Of a stretch of 64,000 nt of DNA, positions 52,794-61,178 are shown in pieces. The notes beneath the pieces are model-generated. The model made no database searches. It was not told where the DNA came from and saw only the letters and a program-made list of their open reading frames with translations. Position 1 is the stretch's first letter; each line of letters begins with the position of its first letter. This DNA comes from JALYXV01 sp963791545 (GTDB taxonomy: Bacteria > Actinomycetota > Acidimicrobiia > Acidimicrobiales > Palsa-688). The stretch is taken from positions 1 through 64,000 of the forward strand of contig CAWBSR010000002.1 of assembly GCA_963791545.1 (NCBI GenBank). Reading direction: 5' to 3'. Both the position numbers and the translations under genes were made by a program.

Positions 52794-54377
52794 ATGGCAG
52801 TGGGTAGAAAAGCGGAGCTGGGAATCAAAGGCCTCACCGACGCGGTCGAGATCGGTCGGGGCGGCTTCGCCGTCGTCTACCGGGCGTATCAACCGACCTT
52901 TGACCGTTTTGTGGCCGTCAAGGTGTTCAACGACCTTGCGCTCGACGAAACCATCCGCGAGACATTCCGGCGAGAGTGTCGGGCCATCGGGAGGCTGGCG
53001 GGACGCCCGAACATCCTCAATGTGTACCAGGCCGGCGACACTTCGTCGGGCAAGCCGTACCTCCTCATGGCGTACCTGGCAGGCGGCTCACTCCAGGACC
53101 GGCTCGACCGGGACGGTCCGCTGCCGTGGGCCGAGGTGGTCGACATAGGCATCAAGTTGGCCCGGGCGCTGCAGGCGGTCCACACCGCCGGCGTCCTTCA
53201 CCGCGATGTGAAGCCCGACAACGTCCTGCTGTCCGAGGACGGTGAACCGGAGTTGGCCGATTTCGGCATCGCCCGGCTGACCGACGCCACCCGCCAGACG
53301 AGGATTCCCCGCTCTTTCACCCCGGCTCACGTGGCTCCGGAGGTACTGGCGGGCGAGGCCCCCACCAGCGCCGTCGATGTGTACTCCCTGGGCTCCACCC
53401 TGTTCGCCCTCATCGCGGGCCGGCCGGCATTCCTCGAGAGGCGTGACGACGAGTTCTTTGTCGTCGCCCATCGAGTGCAGACGGTGCCGGTCCCGGATCT
53501 GCTGCGGCCCCAGGGGACCCCCGACGCCGTCTGGCGGGCGATCGCGGCGGCCATGGCCAAGAACCCGATCGATCGTCCGCCGTCGGCAGCCGCTTTTGCT
53601 GTCGTGCTCGAGGACTCGGCGGGCCGGCTCCCCCACCGCGACCCCTCCTGGATTCCGGGGCAGCCGGCGCCGACCGCGCCGGTGATCCCGAGGGGTTCCG
53701 CGCATGACGACCGGGCGACGCGGGGGCGAGCTCAGCAGGCGGCGGGCGACCAGGCGGCAGGCGACCAGGCGGCGGGCGACCGGGGCGGGGGCGACCAGGC
53801 GGCGACCGCCGACAGCGGGCGGGAGGACAGCGACAACCGGGCCACGGTACTGAGCGCCGCCCCGCGCCGCTTGGGCGACGGACCTCCGGTCGAGCTTCCC
53901 GGCGATCCAGTTCCTCTCACGGTCTACCGACCGACCCGGCGGCCCAGGATGGTGATCCTGGCCCTGGCGAGCCTGGTATTGGTCGTTGGCGGGGTGGTCG
54001 GATGGCGCCTGGCCATGGGGGGGCCGGCGGCCTCGGACCCGCGGCCCCCGGCCGCGCCGCTGGCCGTCGTGGGGACGGCGCTGGCGCTGCAACCGGTATC
54101 GGGCGTGCTCCACTGCCCCCAGGGGGTGGCCGTCTATACCGCCATCATCACGACCAATGGGCGCCCGGGCCTGATCTCCTACCACTGGGTGCGCCCCGAC
54201 GGCAGCCAGGGGCCGGTTGCCTCGGCCCGCGTCGGTGCTGGCCAGACCAGTGTTACTGCCACCTTGTCCTTCACCTTTTCGGGCGACGGCACCACCCAGG
54301 GCCGGGCCAGCTTCGACATCGTCGAACCCGCGGCCGGCGCGGTATCGGGACCCGCCGTGTCGTACCAGTGTCCGTGA
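52794..54377 (+). CDS. Transmembrane Ser/Thr protein kinase (second)
   Basis: A 527-residue kinase. The glycine loop is IGRGGFAVVYRA, K43 in VAVKVF, HRDVKPDN (136-143), DFG (156-158), and the APE-like motif HVAPEVL. A linker of about 100 residues includes three tandem QAAGD repeats. One membrane helix (about 386-405, MVILALASLVLVVGGVVGW) precedes an extracellular part of about 120 residues of beta-like sequence with two cysteines. It shares no ribosome overlap with the previous gene (95-base gap), so it may have its own promoter. It lies convergent to the FHA gene. Confidence 0.9.
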   Translation: MAVGRKAELGIKGLTDAVEIGRGGFAVVYRAYQPTFDRFVAVKVFNDLALDETIRETFRRECRAIGRLAGRPNILNVYQAGDTSSGKPYLLMAYLAGGSLQDRLDRDGPLPWAEVVDIGIKLARALQAVHTAGVLHRDVKPDNVLLSEDGEPELADFGIARLTDATRQTRIPRSFTPAHVAPEVLAGEAPTSAVDVYSLGSTLFALIAGRPAFLERRDDEFFVVAHRVQTVPVPDLLRPQGTPDAVWRAIAAAMAKNPIDRPPSAAAFAVVLEDSAGRLPHRDPSWIPGQPAPTAPVIPRGSAHDDRATRGRAQQAAGDQAAGDQAAGDRGGGDQAATADSGREDSDNRATVLSAAPRRLGDGPPVELPGDPVPLTVYRPTRRPRMVILALASLVLVVGGVVGWRLAMGGPAASDPRPPAAPLAVVGTALALQPVSGVLHCPQGVAVYTAIITTNGRPGLISYHWVRPDGSQGPVASARVGAGQTSVTATLSFTFSGDGTTQGRASFDIVEPAAGAVSGPAVSYQCP

Positions 54378-54399
54378 TCGTGCCGCGCCAGCGCCGAGA

Positions 54400-54891
54400 C
54401 TATTTGCGCCCCCGGCGCTTCGGTTTCTGCCCTTGTCCGATGCCCTGACCAGGCCTCGGCGCCGCCTCCCAGGCCGGTGGCGGGGGGCCATGGCTGACCA
54501 GAATGGTGTCGGCCGGCAGCGGTCGCGAAATGAAATCCCTCACCGCAGCAGGAGAGATCGTCCGGGCGCGGTGAAACACGAGGCTGATGTCGCCGACTGT
54601 GAGGGTGGCGCCGTCGGGGAGCGCCGCGGCTTCGCCAAACCGCACCGGCACCCCGTCTACCGACGTGCCATTGGCGGATCCGAGATCGCGGACCCAGGCC
54701 TCGGCCCCCCGGAACTCGATAGCGGCATGCCGGCGCGAAACCGAGCGACGCTCGTCGAAATCTGCCAGATCCACCTCCGGATCGGAGTTGATCCGATCAT
54801 CCCATCGCCCGATCAGGCTGTAGTCGCCCAGCAGAATCCAGGCGCGGGGTCCGCAAACCAGCCTGTTGACGGCGTCAAATGCTGCGGCCAT
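54400..54891 (-). CDS. FHA-domain protein
   Basis: A 163-residue protein with a single forkhead-associated domain (about residues 15-110): YSLIGRW, then the phosphothreonine-binding loops DERRSVSRRHAAIEF and RDLGSANGTSVDGVPV. A Pro/Arg/Lys-rich tail ends it. It likely binds a threonine phosphorylated by one of the two kinases upstream. It is divergent from the FHA-LuxR gene by 88 bases, so both share a control region. Confidence 0.88.
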   Translation of the reverse strand: MAAAFDAVNRLVCGPRAWILLGDYSLIGRWDDRINSDPEVDLADFDERRSVSRRHAAIEFRGAEAWVRDLGSANGTSVDGVPVRFGEAAALPDGATLTVGDISLVFHRARTISPAAVRDFISRPLPADTILVSHGPPPPAWEAAPRPGQGIGQGQKPKRRGRK

Positions 54892-54979
54892 CCGACTCAC
54901 CTCCCAGGGCGAGCCGAAGATAGCAATCTGACCCGCCGATATCATCGGCGGGAGCCGGTGCCGTAGCGCGGGGAGGGAC

Positions 54980-55597
54980 GTGGCAGATTCAAGGACCGCT
55001 GGGGCCATGGTCTCCATCGGAAACGAGGTGCGCCTCGTCCCACTGCTCACGGATTGCCTCACAATTGGCCGCAGTGTCGAAAACGACATCGCATTGGAAT
55101 CCGACGCCGCGGTATCCCGGCGCCATGCGGTGCTGGAATGGCAGGTCGACCGGTGGCAGATCCGGGACCTGGGTAGCCGTAACGGCACATTCGTCAACGG
55201 CCTAAGTGCGGGAGGTCCTACCCCGGTCCGAATCGGCGACACGGTCACTTTGGGCGGGGCGACGTTGCGATTGGCGGACCTGCCCGGCCCATCGGAAGTT
55301 ACGGGCCAGACGCTCGATCAGAAGGGACGCCAGCGCCTGGGGGAGCACGGGCTTACGGCGCGCGAGTGCGAGGTGGTGCGCCTGGTGGGGGCGGGCCTCA
55401 CTGATGCCGCCATTGCCGGCCGGCTGTCGATCAGCGTGAAGACCGTCCACTCCCATCTTGAACGCATCAAGGCCCGCACTGCCCTGCGCCGGCGGGCCGA
55501 CCTCACTCGCCTGGCGGTGACCCTGGGCCTAACTGACCTCGGCTCTGCGGGGCCGGGGAGTCCCGCCGTCCCGGGAATCGTGGAAAACCCGAAGTAG
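54980..55597 (+). CDS. FHA-LuxR fusion transcriptional regulator
   Basis: A 205-residue protein. The N-terminal FHA domain (residues about 13-100) has LTIGRSVENDIAL, AAVSRRHAVLEW and RDLGSRNGTFVNG. The C-terminal LuxR/GerE helix-turn-helix (about 125-185) has LTARECEVVRLVGAGLTDAAIAGRLSISVKTVHSHL. A phosphothreonine-reading module thus controls a DNA-binding domain, which would connect the nearby kinases to transcription. Such a fusion is uncommon. GTG start. Confidence 0.88.
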   Translation: MADSRTAGAMVSIGNEVRLVPLLTDCLTIGRSVENDIALESDAAVSRRHAVLEWQVDRWQIRDLGSRNGTFVNGLSAGGPTPVRIGDTVTLGGATLRLADLPGPSEVTGQTLDQKGRQRLGEHGLTARECEVVRLVGAGLTDAAIAGRLSISVKTVHSHLERIKARTALRRRADLTRLAVTLGLTDLGSAGPGSPAVPGIVENPK

Positions 55598-55773
55598 TTA
55601 GAACGTTCGGCGGCTGATGTTCGCCCGGGCCAGCTGAAGAACCACGAAATATAATGGAACACATGTTGCTGCCCTCCCAATCAGGGCGATACGCTCGACG
55701 GCGCTGAGGGCCCGAGGGGCGCAGCGTGCTCCTCGTTCGGGGAAGTGCGAGGGGTACCGCGAGGTTCCTCGGG

Positions 55774-55800
55774 GCCTCGGCTCGATATCGAGGCCGAGGC
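55774..55800. repeat. Near-perfect palindrome before proC
   Basis: GCCTCGGCTCGATATCGAGGCCGAGGC is a 27-base near-palindrome read on both strands apart from a one-base bulge (arms of 13-14). The 55598-55870 gap also holds a CTGCCGC triplicate (about 55815-55840) and no gene. It may be a terminator for the FHA-LuxR gene or an operator. Confidence 0.55.
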
Positions 55801-55870
55801 CGCGGCCGCGTGCCGCCTGCCGCCTGCCGCCTGCCGCCGATTGCAGCGGCGCCGCCTATCGTGGCGCGCC

Positions 55871-56740
55871 GTGGCAGCCAAACTGGTCGTCGTTGGTGGT
55901 GGCAAGATGGGCGAGGCCCTGGTGGCCGGGTTGCTGGCGGCCGGTTGGGCCGAGGCCGCGGACATCGTGATCGCCGAGGCGGTAGCGGATCGGCGGGCCG
56001 AGTTGCTGGATTCCGATCGGCTGGGGGGCCGCCACCGGGGGCTCAGAGTGGTGGCGTCCGCGGTAGAGGCGGCGGCGCCGAGTCCTGGGGGGTCGGCTTC
56101 GGCGGCGGGCGCGGGTGGCGTTGACGGCACGACCGGGGCCGTGATCGCCGTCAAGCCCGGGGACGTCGAGGCGGCCTGCCGGAGCTTGGCGGCGGCCCAC
56201 GTGGGCCGGGTCCTCTCGATCGCCGCCGGGGTGCCGCTGGCCCGGCTGCAGACGTGGTTGGGGGCCGGCGTTCCGGTGGTGCGGGCCATGCCCAACACCC
56301 CGGCGCTGATCGGAGCGGGTGCCGCGGCCATCGCGGCGGGCGCCGACGCCGGGGAGGCCGACCTGGCCTGGGCGGCCGAGATCTTGGGCGCGGTCGGCAC
56401 CGTGGTGCGGGTACCGGAGTCCTTGCTCGATGCCGTGACCGGGTTGTCGGGCTCCGGACCCGCCTACGTGTTCCTGGTGGCCGAGGCCCTGATCGACGCC
56501 GGGGTGCTCGTCGGCCTCCCCCGGCCGGTGAGCCGGCAGCTGGCGCTGCAGACGCTGCTCGGCTCGGCCCGCCTGCTGGTGGAGTCCGACCAGGCTCCCG
56601 AAGCGTTGCGGGCTGCAGTCACCTCGCCGGGAGGGACGACCGCCGCCGGTCTGCGGGCGTTGGAAGCGGCCGCGCTGCGCTGCGCCTTCCTGGATGCCGT
56701 GGTGGCGGCAACTGAGCGTTCCCGGGCCTTGGGCGGCTGA
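55871..56740 (+). CDS. proC: Pyrroline-5-carboxylate reductase
   Basis: A 289-residue NADPH-dependent reductase, last step of proline synthesis. The N-terminal nucleotide site is VVVGGGKMGEALVAGLL, the substrate region VIAVKPGDVEAAC, then RAMPNTPALIGAG, GLSGSGPAYVFLVAEALIDAGV, and VTSPGGTTAAGLRALE. A Pro/Ser/Gly-rich insert near residue 75 lies between strands. GTG start. The gene that follows (an Rv0500A-type HTH) matches the mycobacterial proC neighbourhood. Confidence 0.95.
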   Translation: MAAKLVVVGGGKMGEALVAGLLAAGWAEAADIVIAEAVADRRAELLDSDRLGGRHRGLRVVASAVEAAAPSPGGSASAAGAGGVDGTTGAVIAVKPGDVEAACRSLAAAHVGRVLSIAAGVPLARLQTWLGAGVPVVRAMPNTPALIGAGAAAIAAGADAGEADLAWAAEILGAVGTVVRVPESLLDAVTGLSGSGPAYVFLVAEALIDAGVLVGLPRPVSRQLALQTLLGSARLLVESDQAPEALRAAVTSPGGTTAAGLRALEAAALRCAFLDAVVAATERSRALGG

Positions 56741-56906
56741 GGGACCCACCGCGACTGCTGGGACGTTTGGGGTTGGTGGGGTCTTTGGGGCGGGCGGGGC
56801 CCGTCTGTGTGACCCTGGTTGTCAGCGGATACGCACGAAGTGCGACGAAATGTGCCCCTTTTCGCCGGGGCCGCGTTGTCGTACGCTCGGGGGGCGGAGA
56901 AGGGTG

Positions 56907-57110
56907 GTGTTGCGCGTGCCGGCGAACGAATCACGAAGCCGATTTGTCACCGTTGCCGAGGTGGCTGACTTGCTGCGCGTGTCCAACATGACCGTCTACC
57001 GGCTCGTCCAGGCGGGCCAGCTGGCCGCCATTCGGGTCGGGCGGTCCTACCGGATCCGGGAGGAAGACGTCGACAAGTACCTGGCCGCCCGCTACACCGA
57101 AGCAGGCTGA
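56907..57110 (+). CDS. Excisionase-like helix-turn-helix protein (Rv0500A-like)
   Basis: About 67 residues with an excisionase/MerR-type helix-turn-helix: VAEVADLLRVSNMTVYRLVQAG and IRVGRSYRIREEDVDKYL. A protein of this kind sits next to proC in mycobacteria (Rv0500A). GGAGA is well placed before the GTG at 56907. It may repress a nearby operon; its target is unknown. Its stop overlaps a possible CTG start of the next gene. Confidence 0.85.
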   Translation: MLRVPANESRSRFVTVAEVADLLRVSNMTVYRLVQAGQLAAIRVGRSYRIREEDVDKYLAARYTEAG

Positions 57111-57928
57111 GGGCGCTGGGCCGGCAGTACCGGACAATCTCCTTCCTCTCCGACTACGGACTGGCGGACGAGTTCGTCGGGGTCGTTCACAGTGTCATCC
57201 GCTCGATCAATCCCGAGGTCGGGGTCGTCGACGTCTGCCATGAGGTCCCCCCCTACGACGTCCGAGCCGGCAGCCTGACCCTCGTGCGCGCCGTGCAGTA
57301 CCTGGCTCCGGGAGTCGTGCTCGGCGTGGTCGACCCTGGCGTGGGCACCGAACGGCGGGCGGTCGCGGTCGAGGTGGCCGATGGCGAGGCCATATTCGTC
57401 GGGCCCGACAACGGCCTGCTGGCTCCGGCCGTCTCCATGACCGGTGGTGCGGGCCGGGCCGTCGAACTGACCGAGGAGACCTACCAACTCGCGGCCCCGG
57501 GGCCGACCTTCGCGGGCCGCGATGTGTTCGCCCCCGCCGCCGCCTACCTGTCCCAGGGCGTCGACCTGGCCGAGCTCGGTTCCCCCGTCGATCCCCTCAG
57601 CCTGCTGCCGGGCCTGGTGCCCATTCCCCGCCACGAGAACGGCGCCCTCCACGCCGAGGTCCTCTGGGTGGACCGGTTCGGCAACGCCCAGCTCAACGTC
57701 GGGCCCGAAGAGATCGACGACCTGGGCGAGCGGGTCGCGGTGCGCTGGAGCGAACAAATCCGCATGGCCACCCGGGTCGATGCCTTCGACCGGATCGCCG
57801 CCGGCCAACTGGGCCTGATCGTGGACTCGTATGGCCTGATGGCACTGGCCCTCGCCCGGGCCTCGGCCGGGGACGAACTCGGCCTCAAAGCCGGCGACCA
57901 GGTGTCCCTCAAGGTCCCCGGAAGCTGA
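57107..57928 (+). CDS. SAM hydrolase/hydroxide adenosyltransferase (DUF62)
   Basis: The DUF62/SAM-dependent hydroxide adenosyltransferase family cleaves SAM to adenosine and methionine. The N-terminal landmarks SFLSDYGLADEFVG and NPEVGVVDVCHEVPP are encoded from about 57130, well upstream of the first ATG/GTG/TTG in frame (57284), so the annotated length is about 273 residues only if translation starts at a CTG: 57107 lies in a CTGA overlap with the preceding stop, and 57116 is a second choice. Late landmarks are VDPGVGTERRA, FVGPDNGLLAPA, and VDRFGNAQLN. Confidence 0.85.
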   Translation: MRALGRQYRTISFLSDYGLADEFVGVVHSVIRSINPEVGVVDVCHEVPPYDVRAGSLTLVRAVQYLAPGVVLGVVDPGVGTERRAVAVEVADGEAIFVGPDNGLLAPAVSMTGGAGRAVELTEETYQLAAPGPTFAGRDVFAPAAAYLSQGVDLAELGSPVDPLSLLPGLVPIPRHENGALHAEVLWVDRFGNAQLNVGPEEIDDLGERVAVRWSEQIRMATRVDAFDRIAAGQLGLIVDSYGLMALALARASAGDELGLKAGDQVSLKVPGS

Positions 57929-57978
57929 GTCCGCGCCCCGTCCTTGCGGTGCCGGGGTCGAGGGGGGAGGCTGGGGGA

Positions 57979-58071
57979 GTGCGTCGCGGAACAACGATCG
58001 TCCTCGCCCTACTTCTCGCCGCTATCTTCTTGGCGGCGATCATTCAGTTCGTCTTCCTGGCGAAGGTCTGA
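57979..58071 (+). CDS. 30-residue single-membrane-helix protein
   Basis: A GTG-started 31-codon frame with a purine-rich site (GGGGGAG) just before it and a hydrophobic run of about 25 residues (TIVLALLLAAIFLAAIIQFV) after RR, ending in K. It stops 11 bases before the acyl-CoA ligase start. It is a plausible small membrane protein, unrecognised, but short frames can occur by chance. Confidence 0.55.
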   Translation: MRRGTTIVLALLLAAIFLAAIIQFVFLAKV

Positions 58072-58082
58072 ACGGGGGAGCC

Positions 58083-59639
58083 ATGAACCTGGCCGGCATC
58101 ATCGATCCCCACCCGGCCGGTGCCCTGGCCCTGGTGACGGGATCGGATGCCGTCACCACCTACGGTGAGCTCCGGCGGGCAGTGGCCGGGGAGCACACCC
58201 GGTTGGTCGAGGCGGCCATCAAGGCCGACGACCGGGTGGCGATCCTGTCCGCCAACACTCCCGCCTTCGTGGTCGCCTACCTGGCCGTCCTGCGGGCGGG
58301 GGCGGTCGCGGTCCCGCTCAACATCGTCAGCCCCCCGGCGGAACTGCAACGCCAGCTGGCCCAGGTCGATGTGGCAGCCATCCTCGTAGGCCCCGGCGCC
58401 ATCCACGTGGCGGGAGCGCTCGAGCACCTGACCGGCGTCCACGTCCTGACCGTTGGTGGCACCCCCACTCCTCCGCCGCCCGAGGCCGCCGCCCCCGCTG
58501 CCCCCGCCGCCGCCCCCGCCGACCCGGAGACCGCGGCGCAGCTCGAGCCGGCGGCGCCCCCGCTCCCGCCGGATGCGGTCGACCGCGCCCCCGACGACTT
58601 GGCCGCCCTGCTGTTCACGGCGGGAACGGCGGGCTCGCCCCGGGCCGCCATGCTCACCCACGGCAACCTGCTGTCGAACCTGGAGCAGGTCCAGCGCCAT
58701 CCCGGGCCCACCATCGGGGCGTCGGATCGTGTCCTCGCGGTCCTGCCCCTCTGCCACATATTCGGTCTCAACGCGGTCCTCGGCGAGGCCCTGTTCGTCG
58801 GCGCCAGCGTCGTGTTGCTGGACCGCTTCGAGCCGGCTCGCACCCTGGAGCTGATAGCCCGACACCAGGTCACCATCGTGATCGGGGCACCTACCCTTTT
58901 CTCCGCTCTGACCGCCGCCACGAGCGTCGGCGACAACCCCATGGCCAGCGTGCGCTACGCCTTCTCCGGTGCCGCCCCCCTCTCGCCGGAGGTGGCCGAG
59001 GCGTGGCACAAGCGATTCGGCCTGGCGCTGCGCCAAGGCTACGGGCTCACCGAGGCGGCGCCCGTCGTGACGGCCACACTGGCCCGCCAACCGGGCCGGT
59101 CGGCGTCGATCGGCGTGCCGCTGCCGGGCGTCGAGGTGCAACTGATCGACGAGGACGGCGAGGAAACGCTGGCCGGCGACCCCGGCGAGATCTGGGTCAA
59201 GGGCCCCAACGTCTTCCCCGGCTACTGGCACGACCCCGATGCCACCGCGGCCGCGCTCACCGCGGACGGCTGGTTGCGCACCGGGGACATCGCGGTGGTC
59301 GGCGACGACGGGGAGCTGGCGATCGTCGACCGGGCCAAGGACCTCATCATCGTTTCCGGCTTCAACGTGTACCCCGCCGAGGTCGAGGAGGCGCTGGCCG
59401 AACATCCCGGCGTGGCCGACGCGGCTGTCGTCGGCGACCCCGACCGGTACCGGGGCGAGCAGGTCCATGCCTTTGTCGTGGCCAGGGACCCCGCCCACCC
59501 ACCGACCGCCGCGGAACTGAAGACCTGGTGTGCCACCCGGCTGGCCCACTACAAGTGCCCGACCGCTGTCACCTTCCTCCCGGCCCTCCCCCACGGCCTG
59601 GCCGGCAAGCTGCTCAGGCGCTCGCTCCGCTCCGCGTAG
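58083..59639 (+). CDS. AMP-dependent acyl-CoA ligase
   Basis: A 518-residue adenylating enzyme (ANL family). The phosphate loop is LLFTAGTAGSPRAAMLTHGN, then YGLTEAAPVV, TGDIAVVGDDGELAIVDRAKDLI, and the C-terminal catalytic lysine in PHGLAGKLLRRSLR. The substrate is probably a medium or long carboxylic acid, not determined. Residues about 130-165 hold a Pro/Ala-rich insert. It follows the 30-residue membrane protein by 11 bases. Confidence 0.9.
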   Translation: MNLAGIIDPHPAGALALVTGSDAVTTYGELRRAVAGEHTRLVEAAIKADDRVAILSANTPAFVVAYLAVLRAGAVAVPLNIVSPPAELQRQLAQVDVAAILVGPGAIHVAGALEHLTGVHVLTVGGTPTPPPPEAAAPAAPAAAPADPETAAQLEPAAPPLPPDAVDRAPDDLAALLFTAGTAGSPRAAMLTHGNLLSNLEQVQRHPGPTIGASDRVLAVLPLCHIFGLNAVLGEALFVGASVVLLDRFEPARTLELIARHQVTIVIGAPTLFSALTAATSVGDNPMASVRYAFSGAAPLSPEVAEAWHKRFGLALRQGYGLTEAAPVVTATLARQPGRSASIGVPLPGVEVQLIDEDGEETLAGDPGEIWVKGPNVFPGYWHDPDATAAALTADGWLRTGDIAVVGDDGELAIVDRAKDLIIVSGFNVYPAEVEEALAEHPGVADAAVVGDPDRYRGEQVHAFVVARDPAHPPTAAELKTWCATRLAHYKCPTAVTFLPALPHGLAGKLLRRSLRSA

Positions 59640-60399
59640 GCGCCTGGGCTCGGACGGACGGGCGCCAGGGAGCCGCGGGTGGCACCGCCCGCGTCGCCCC
59701 GCCGGCGCCGTGCCCCGGCGACGACGCCACCAGGAACCCCGCGAAGATCACTGAGATGCCGACCAGCAAGGTGACCGCGAAGGCGGTCATGGCCCCGAAT
59801 ACCGAGTTCAACGTTCCGCTGGCGCCGAGCACCAGGGTCCCGAGGGCGATGAGGCTGTTCGACCACAGGAACCGTCGCGCGGCGCCGCGGCGCCGGACCC
59901 GCCCAGCGCTCCACAGCGCCCCCGCCACGATGACCAAGGCGCCCACCGCCGAACCCAGCGCCGCCAGGACCCGCGGCAGGGGCCCGAACACCTTCGACCC
60001 CTGGACCAGTTCGTTGGCCGGCAACAGGGCCCGAAACGGTGCCGTCACCACCACGCCCGCCGCGAAGGCGCAGAACATGGCGACTCCGAGCGCGGTCACG
60101 TGTCCCGCCCGCCGTCCCGACAGCAGGTAGACCGTCCCCAGTGCCAGTACCGGCACGTCGGCGATGGCGCCGAAGAGGTAGAACATCCGGAACACCGACC
60201 CCGACCACCCCGCTTGGGCCCCGAAGGCCAGCGCCCCCGCGGCCAGGGCGAACATGGCCAGCGCGGCGCTCCAGGCCAGCTCGTGGGGTTGCCGGGCCCG
60301 CAGCCACCGCTCCAAGGTGGACAAGCCGAAAGCGACGCCGACGATGGCCGCCGCCACGGCGACCGAGGTCTCCAAGGGGTGGCGCATCAACCGCGACAC
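59614..60399 (-). CDS. Membrane protein of unknown function
   Basis: A 261-residue protein with about seven hydrophobic helices (VAVAAAIVGVAFGLSTLERW, AWSAALAMFALAAGALAFG, VFRMFYLFGAIADVPVLALG and so on). Charged residues are confined to loops, and the last 40 residues are Pro/Ala/Arg-rich. Its 3' end overlaps the ligase 3' end by 26 bases on the opposite strand. It is divergent from rex over 66 bases and may be under Rex control. Confidence 0.75.
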   Translation of the reverse strand: MSRLMRHPLETSVAVAAAIVGVAFGLSTLERWLRARQPHELAWSAALAMFALAAGALAFGAQAGWSGSVFRMFYLFGAIADVPVLALGTVYLLSGRRAGHVTALGVAMFCAFAAGVVVTAPFRALLPANELVQGSKVFGPLPRVLAALGSAVGALVIVAGALWSAGRVRRRGAARRFLWSNSLIALGTLVLGASGTLNSVFGAMTAFAVTLLVGISVIFAGFLVASSPGHGAGGATRAVPPAAPWRPSVRAQAPTRSGASA

Positions 60400-60416
60400 T
60401 ACTTCCCGGACATGTC

Positions 60417-60434
60417 ATGTGAACTTGTGCACGA
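60417..60434. promoter_or_regulatory. Candidate Rex operator
   Basis: ATGTGAACTTGTGCACGA matches the Rex consensus TTGTGAANNNNTTCACAA at 11 of 14 defined positions. It lies 31 bases before the rex start and between rex and the divergent membrane-protein gene, consistent with autoregulation by the NADH/NAD+ sensor. Confidence 0.55.
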
Positions 60435-60465
60435 AATGGTCACCCGGCCCCGGTACGATGGCGGA

Positions 60466-61161
60466 GTGACTGCGGGCCGGCACATCCCAGAGGCAACGGT
60501 GGCCCGGCTCCCGGTGTACCTGCGGGCGCTGGTCGAGGTGGCCGAAGCCAAACTGGCGACCATCTCCTCGGAACGCCTGGCCGACCTGGCCGGCGTCAAC
60601 GCCGCCAAGGTCCGCAAGGACCTCTCCTACCTGGGCTCCTACGGCACCCGGGGCGTCGGCTACGACGTCGAGTTCCTGCTGTACCAGATCAGCCGGCGGC
60701 TGGGCCTGACCCGGGACTGGCCCATCGTGATCGTCGGCGTCGGCCACCTCGGCCACGCCCTGGCCAACTACAAGGGCTTCGCGGCCCGCGGGTATCGGAT
60801 CGTGGCCCTGCTGGACGCCGACCCGGCCAAGGTGGGCGAACCGCTCGGTGACCACCGCATCCGCCATATGAGCGAGCTGGATGAGGTGGTGAGGGGGGAA
60901 AAAGTGGCGATCGGTGTCATCGCCACGCCGGCGACGGTGGCCCAGGAGGTGGCGGACAAGCTGGTCGCGGCCGGGGTGGCGTCCATCCTCAATTTCGCGC
61001 CGACGATGATCTCGGTCCCCGATCACGTGGCCCTCCGCAAGGTCGACCTGTCGATCGAGCTGCAGATCCTGAGCTTCTACCACCAGCGTTCCCTGGCGAC
61101 CGCCCTGGCGACCGAACTGGCCCCGGGTATGGCGGCCGACATCGCCGTGCAGGCCGGCTGA
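60466..61161 (+). CDS. rex: Redox-sensing transcriptional repressor Rex
   Basis: A 231-residue repressor. The winged helix (IPEATVARLPVYLRALVEVA, then VNAAKVRKDLSYLGSYGTRGVG) binds DNA, and the Rossmann domain (VIVGVGHLGHALANYKGF) reads NADH/NAD+. Start GTG at 60466 fits the family (TAGRHIPEATV); an ATG at 60436 is possible. The order rex-hemA-hemC is the actinobacterial one (rex-hemACD in Streptomyces), here with a siroheme-dehydrogenase-like gene in between, which links redox state to tetrapyrrole synthesis. Confidence 0.95.
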   Translation: MTAGRHIPEATVARLPVYLRALVEVAEAKLATISSERLADLAGVNAAKVRKDLSYLGSYGTRGVGYDVEFLLYQISRRLGLTRDWPIVIVGVGHLGHALANYKGFAARGYRIVALLDADPAKVGEPLGDHRIRHMSELDEVVRGEKVAIGVIATPATVAQEVADKLVAAGVASILNFAPTMISVPDHVALRKVDLSIELQILSFYHQRSLATALATELAPGMAADIAVQAG

Positions 61162-61178
61162 GGCTGTAGCTACCGGGC

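Noticed and set aside
54892..55248. N-terminal extension of the FHA protein to 282 residues
   Set aside because: The upstream part overlaps the divergent FHA-LuxR gene and is not family-like; start at 54891 fits the domain.
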